A stretch of 64,000 nucleotides of DNA from assembly GCA_023548195.1 (NCBI GenBank), contig JAJHZJ010000121.1, positions 2,542,220 through 2,606,219 on the forward strand, given 5' to 3'. Each line of letters opens with the position of its first letter. Within the stretch, counting starts at the first letter, position 1. Below are positions 60,390-64,000 of this stretch, in pieces. Source of the DNA: Bettongia penicillata ogilbyi (taxonomy: Eukaryota; Chordata; Mammalia; Diprotodontia; Potoroidae). The position numbers and the translations under genes were made by a program. Below the pieces are notes generated by a model, which made no database searches, had not been told where the DNA came from, and saw only the letters and a list, made by a program, of their open reading frames with translations.

Positions 60390-61075
60390 GATACTTTCAC
60401 CTCCATAGCCGACATCCTACTTAGTTCAGGTATTTATCAGTTTTTGTCAGGACTATTATTAATAATCTCCTGATTGATTTTTTTTGCCTCCAGTCCTCTC
60501 TTCTATGCATCTTCTACACAGTTTCTAAAGCATAAAGCTCCTCGTGTCACTGTTTTTAGGAAGCTTTAGTGTTTTCCATTGCTTGTAGAATAAAATGGAA
60601 ACTTTTGGACTTTTACAGCCCTTTGCAGTATGGCTGTAACTTACTTTTTCAACGTATTTTAAGTCTCTTTTACATACTAGGCATTAGGATGTAATGCTGA
60701 CCCTCACATGAGGTATTTTATCTCATACCTCCCTTCCTTGGCAGCAGTTGTTCTACCAGGCCTGGGATGGGCTCTCTACTTGCCTTTGCTTCTTCAATGC
60801 CTAGCTTCCTTTAAAGCTCAGCAGAATGGTCACCTCCTGCCTAAGGCCTCTGCTGATCCCGGGAGCTGCCGAGGCCTGCCACTTACTGCAGATTATTTGA
60901 TTTATCTGATACATAACTTGTGTGCATTTGTTTTTACTTGTATGTTTACATGTTGTTTCCTCCCCCTTGAGAGCAGGGACTCTGATTTTGCCTTTGTAGA
61001 TTTTGTATAAAGTACAGTGTGTGGCCCATAACAGGTACTTTATGAATGGTTATTGATTAGATAACAGTAAAACAC
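60390..61075 (+). mobile_element. L2 LINE, 3' region
   Basis: 'gtcactgtttttaggaagc', 'gcctgggatgggctctctac'-type blocks, 'ctttaaagctcagcagaatg', 'ttgagagcagggactctga' and 'cccataacaggtactttatg' follow the L2 3' order. Confidence 0.7.
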
Positions 61076-61414
61076 TTCTGTGTGACTGAACTTTTCCTTT
61101 ACAAATTTAGAATTAGGAGGTTAACATTTATTTAATACCTGAAACTGCTCCATTTTCTTTTTGCATGTTTTATCCTTATTTTCCCGTCACTGGTTTCTGG
61201 TTAGAATTTACCTTGCTCCTGTTACTATGAATGCTACTCTTGCTTTTTGTGCTTTGGGTCATGATCAGTTTTTGGCACTCTTTCAGTTTAATCTTTTAGA
61301 TTAAATGTGTTTTCTACATCCAGCATAAGGTTGGATACTCGTTTTTACTCTATTCTTCAGCTCTGTTTATTGGAATTTTCGCTGTAGTTACATGTCTTTT
61401 ATATTCCTTTTTTA

Positions 61415-61645
61415 AAATGTGCAGTGGTTAGAGCACTGCATCTGCAGTCAGGAAGACCAGTCCAGCCTCAGGCACTAAGTGACTCTGAGTCACTTAACCT
61501 CTGTTTGCCTCAGTTTCCCCAACTGTAAAATGGGGATTGCAGCACCCGCCTCTCAGGGCTGTTGTGAAAATCAAATGAGATAATATTTGCACATCACTTA
61601 GCCTAGTGCATATAGTGAGCATTGGAGAAATGCTTATTCCCTTCA
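61415..61645 (+). mobile_element. MIR-type SINE, well preserved
   Basis: 'gtgcagtggttagagcactg' (A-box side), 'ctctgagtcacttaacctct', 'tttgcctcagtttccccaac', 'tgtaaaatggggattgcagc', 'cagggctgttgtgaaaatca' and 'gagcattggagaaatgctta' are all in order. Confidence 0.9.
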
Positions 61646-62750
61646 CTCCTTCCCCTTCCTTCTTAGGAATTAGTACAAACTTTTTTTTTATTTAGCCAGA
61701 CTTAAAGCCACTTTAAACAATATCTTCTGTTTTGTTTATAGATTAACAGAGTTAGGAATGTCTCTTTGGGATACCTACCTGTATTCCCCTTGTTCCTTTA
61801 TTTTTCAATCCACTTCAACACATTTAGGATTATTTTTCCATTTATTTTTTTCTTCTGTAAGTTTTGTGGTTCAGCCACTGTATCACCATAAGTGTTCTCA
61901 TTGTTGTGGCAGCCAAATTTATCTTGATTTCAGAAGTGTCAGTTATTTTATATATTTATCTTTTGGTTCAGAGTTTTGCTGGTTTTTCAAATATTTTCTT
62001 TAAGTAAGTATTATTCTCAAAACTTTTAAAAGGAGAAATGCTTTTGAATGCCCATATCTTGTCATCATATAACATGTTGAGTTCTTGTAAGTAAATAATT
62101 ATGGATTTTTGAGTCATGATTTTAATTTTATATTTTCAGATTTTCATAACTTTGATCACATTTTGTCTTCCTTAAGAAGTTAATTGTGATTCTAACTGAT
62201 ATTTCCTAAATGTTTGTTTGTTATTCCTTGAAGCTTGTAGACTTAATATCCTGTGACAATACAGTGTTGGATTTCAACTGTAATCTTTCTAGAAGAGCTG
62301 AATGTTAGGTTTTTCCCTGTCAGGGTCTTATGTATTCTCTCAGTTTGTATGCTGAAAAAACAAATTGTTTATTCCAGGATGTTTTCTTTATTTCCTTTAA
62401 CATGGTGTTCAGATTTTTTTTGTTTTTCTAAATTTGGGGGATGTGATTAATAGAAGTGGCATCTTTACACTTTTTTTTTTTTTTAAGATTGTCAGTTGAA
62501 TCTTTAGAATTTCTGATTCTTTCAGTAATCAAGTAATTTTCTGGGCTTGGTTTTTTACTAGTTCTGCATAATCAGCAATTCTTCCCTCCCTCCTTTCCCC
62601 CACTAAATATTGTCTATTGTTGGTTGTCTTCATTTTTTCACGTATTCACATATTCAGTTGTCTTCTTTATACTGGTCATTTTTATCAAACTTCTGTAGTT
62701 TGGGTTATTTCTATCTTTGGATACTTCTTTGTTTTTTCTACTTTTTATGA
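61646..62750. other. UBAC2 intron 4, T-rich, possible old L1
   Basis: T-rich on + with phrases such as 'tgcttttgaatgcccatatc' that could be antisense L1 coding remnants. No confident assignment. Confidence 0.35.
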
Positions 62751-62752
62751 GT

Positions 62753-63055
62753 GGGGCAGCTAGGTGGTGCAGTGGATAGAGCACCAGTGCAGGAATCAGG
62801 AGGACCTGAGTTCAAATTTCACTTCAGACACTTGACACTCACTAGGGCAAGTCACTTAACCCCAGCTGCCTCATCCAGGGTCATCTCCAGTCATCCTGAC
62901 GAATATCAGGCCACTGGACCCAGATGGCTCTGGAGGAGAAGTGAGGCTGGTTCCTGCGCAGCCCTCCCTCACTCAAAACCAAGTCAAGTGCAAGTCATGT
63001 CATCATTTCTCTGATGGCATGGTCTTCTTTAGCAATGAAGGACAAACACACACAC
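62753..63055 (+). mobile_element. Marsupial tRNA-derived SINE, full length
   Basis: The head 'gggcagctaggtggtgcagt' (A box), 'gagttcaaatttcac' (B box) and 'ggcaagtcacttaacc' are followed by a body ending in 'tcatcatttctctgatggca', 'tggtcttctttagcaatgaa', 'ggacaaacacacac'. The 3' 240 bases match the tail of the composite repeat (copies at 5607, 42978, 48056). It is the least mutated SINE in the window. Confidence 0.92.
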
Positions 63056-64000
63056 ACTTCTTATGAGTTCCTTTTACTTACTATGATTTTTTTTTCTTGC
63101 AAGCATTCATGCATACTCAAATATCCAAATATAGATAGGAAACAACCTGTGGGTAAAAGATCCTATAAGCATTTTGTTCTATTGTATTAAATGCTTTTTC
63201 AAAATAAAAAAAAATGAACCCTGTGGGATCTTACATTCTTATTCTCTATATCTGTCAGTCATTAGTAAGATGGCAAACATGTGGTCCCTTCTTGAATGAA
63301 TATTACCTAAAAAACCTGCTTGCTACCTAATAATAGCCTCATCAAGGATAGCCTTAGTCCTGAATAGATGCCCCTCATAAAAATATTTTTATATGTGGGA
63401 AACTTCTTGTGTAAATCACCTGTTTTTTTGGAATCATTGAAGTATCTATTTTCTATACTTTTAGTATATTCCTCTCCTTTAGATACCTTATAAGATTTAA
63501 TCCTAAAGTATTTAAACAAGCTGTTCTAAATTTTAAAATGGGAAATGGGCAACACATTGATATGCACATGAATAATTATCCATCCCGAAGTTAAACCTAC
63601 ATAAATTGTTAGAGCCCAAGAAGAGCAAAGGAGCCCAGAAAGCACTTTAGTCAACAAACTTTTTTTTTTCTTTGCCAAATGGAGGGTGATAGCTGCCAAG
63701 GAAGGCCCCAATTTAGAATATAAATTCACCTGCAAAATCTTCCAAAGGAGGATATAATGGACTATTATGATCAGTATCTCATAAATGAGAGAAGTAGAGG
63801 TGGGTAAAATCAGGCTAAAGAAAACTTGACCAAGATAACCAGCTAAGCAAAGTCATGCTAAGGGCTTTATAGGATGCAAACAGAAAGCAGACTTCAAACA
63901 GAAGAAAAATGGAAGCAATTTTCAAAAATTATTACAAGAAACTTTTTTACATCAGGGATAGTGGAACCATCAACTTGGACATCCCAATCCCCAAGGTGCT
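63056..64000. other. UBAC2 intron 4, distal part
   Basis: No gene. 63170-63700 has a few L1-antisense-like phrases ('attaaatgctttttcaaaa'). UBAC2 exon 5 and GPR183 are not present. Confidence 0.45.

Noticed and set aside
62753..62830. tRNA gene-like head with A and B boxes
   Set aside because: It is the head of a SINE; there is no cloverleaf or acceptor stem for a working tRNA.
18960..64000. UBAC2 exon 5 and GPR183
   Set aside because: I looked for a LAPVFALF-like + strand exon and a GPR183-type - strand receptor ORF and found neither; both should lie beyond 64000.

Overview
The window is a stretch of a mammalian nuclear genome, most likely a marsupial. It has split, intron-rich genes, low gene density, very many interspersed repeats and several long microsatellites. 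The marsupial call rests on repeat families I recognise: tRNA-headed SINEs with marsupial-type bodies, ORF1-only L1 derivatives (HAL1-like) and marsupial-style L1 3' ends, alongside old L2, CR1/L3 and MIR copies. The species cannot be named from the sequence.

Two real genes are supported. Exons 2, 3 and 4 of UBAC2, an ER rhomboid-like pseudoprotease with a UBA domain, lie on the + strand at 11334-11461, 16889-17008 and 18853-18959. Their splice sites and reading phases are consistent. Exon 1 should lie before position 1 and exon 5 after 64000. On the - strand, inside the intron after exon 4, sits the intact single-exon coding region of GPR18 (23105-24097), a lipid-responsive class A GPCR. A splice acceptor stands just upstream of its start codon, and a possible 5' non-coding exon lies about 6.9 kb further upstream (30990-31042). 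In human, GPR18 and GPR183 are both nested antisense within UBAC2; GPR183 is not found here.

Everything else is intronic and mostly transposon-derived. 1-11333 is intron 1, with an L2 copy split by a HAL1-like element with clean target-site duplications, a SINE-like composite repeat and a zinc-finger pseudogene fragment. 11462-18852 holds MIR, CR1/L3 and L2 copies around UBAC2 exons. 18960-31100 is the GPR18 neighbourhood. 31100-64000 is UBAC2 intron 4, with nested L2, L1, HAL1-like and SINE insertions, including one 3.6 kb block inside an older L1 and a - strand HAL1-like copy that carries its own L1 insertion.

I see no novel multi-gene system. The observations most worth checking are a 107-bp inverted duplication (105/107 identical) at 28562-28668 and 30059-30165, a five-codon upstream ORF ending one base before the GPR18 start, three HAL1-like copies with tandem 5' UTR units in one of them, and a composite repeat that shares its 3' tail with a tRNA-derived SINE.
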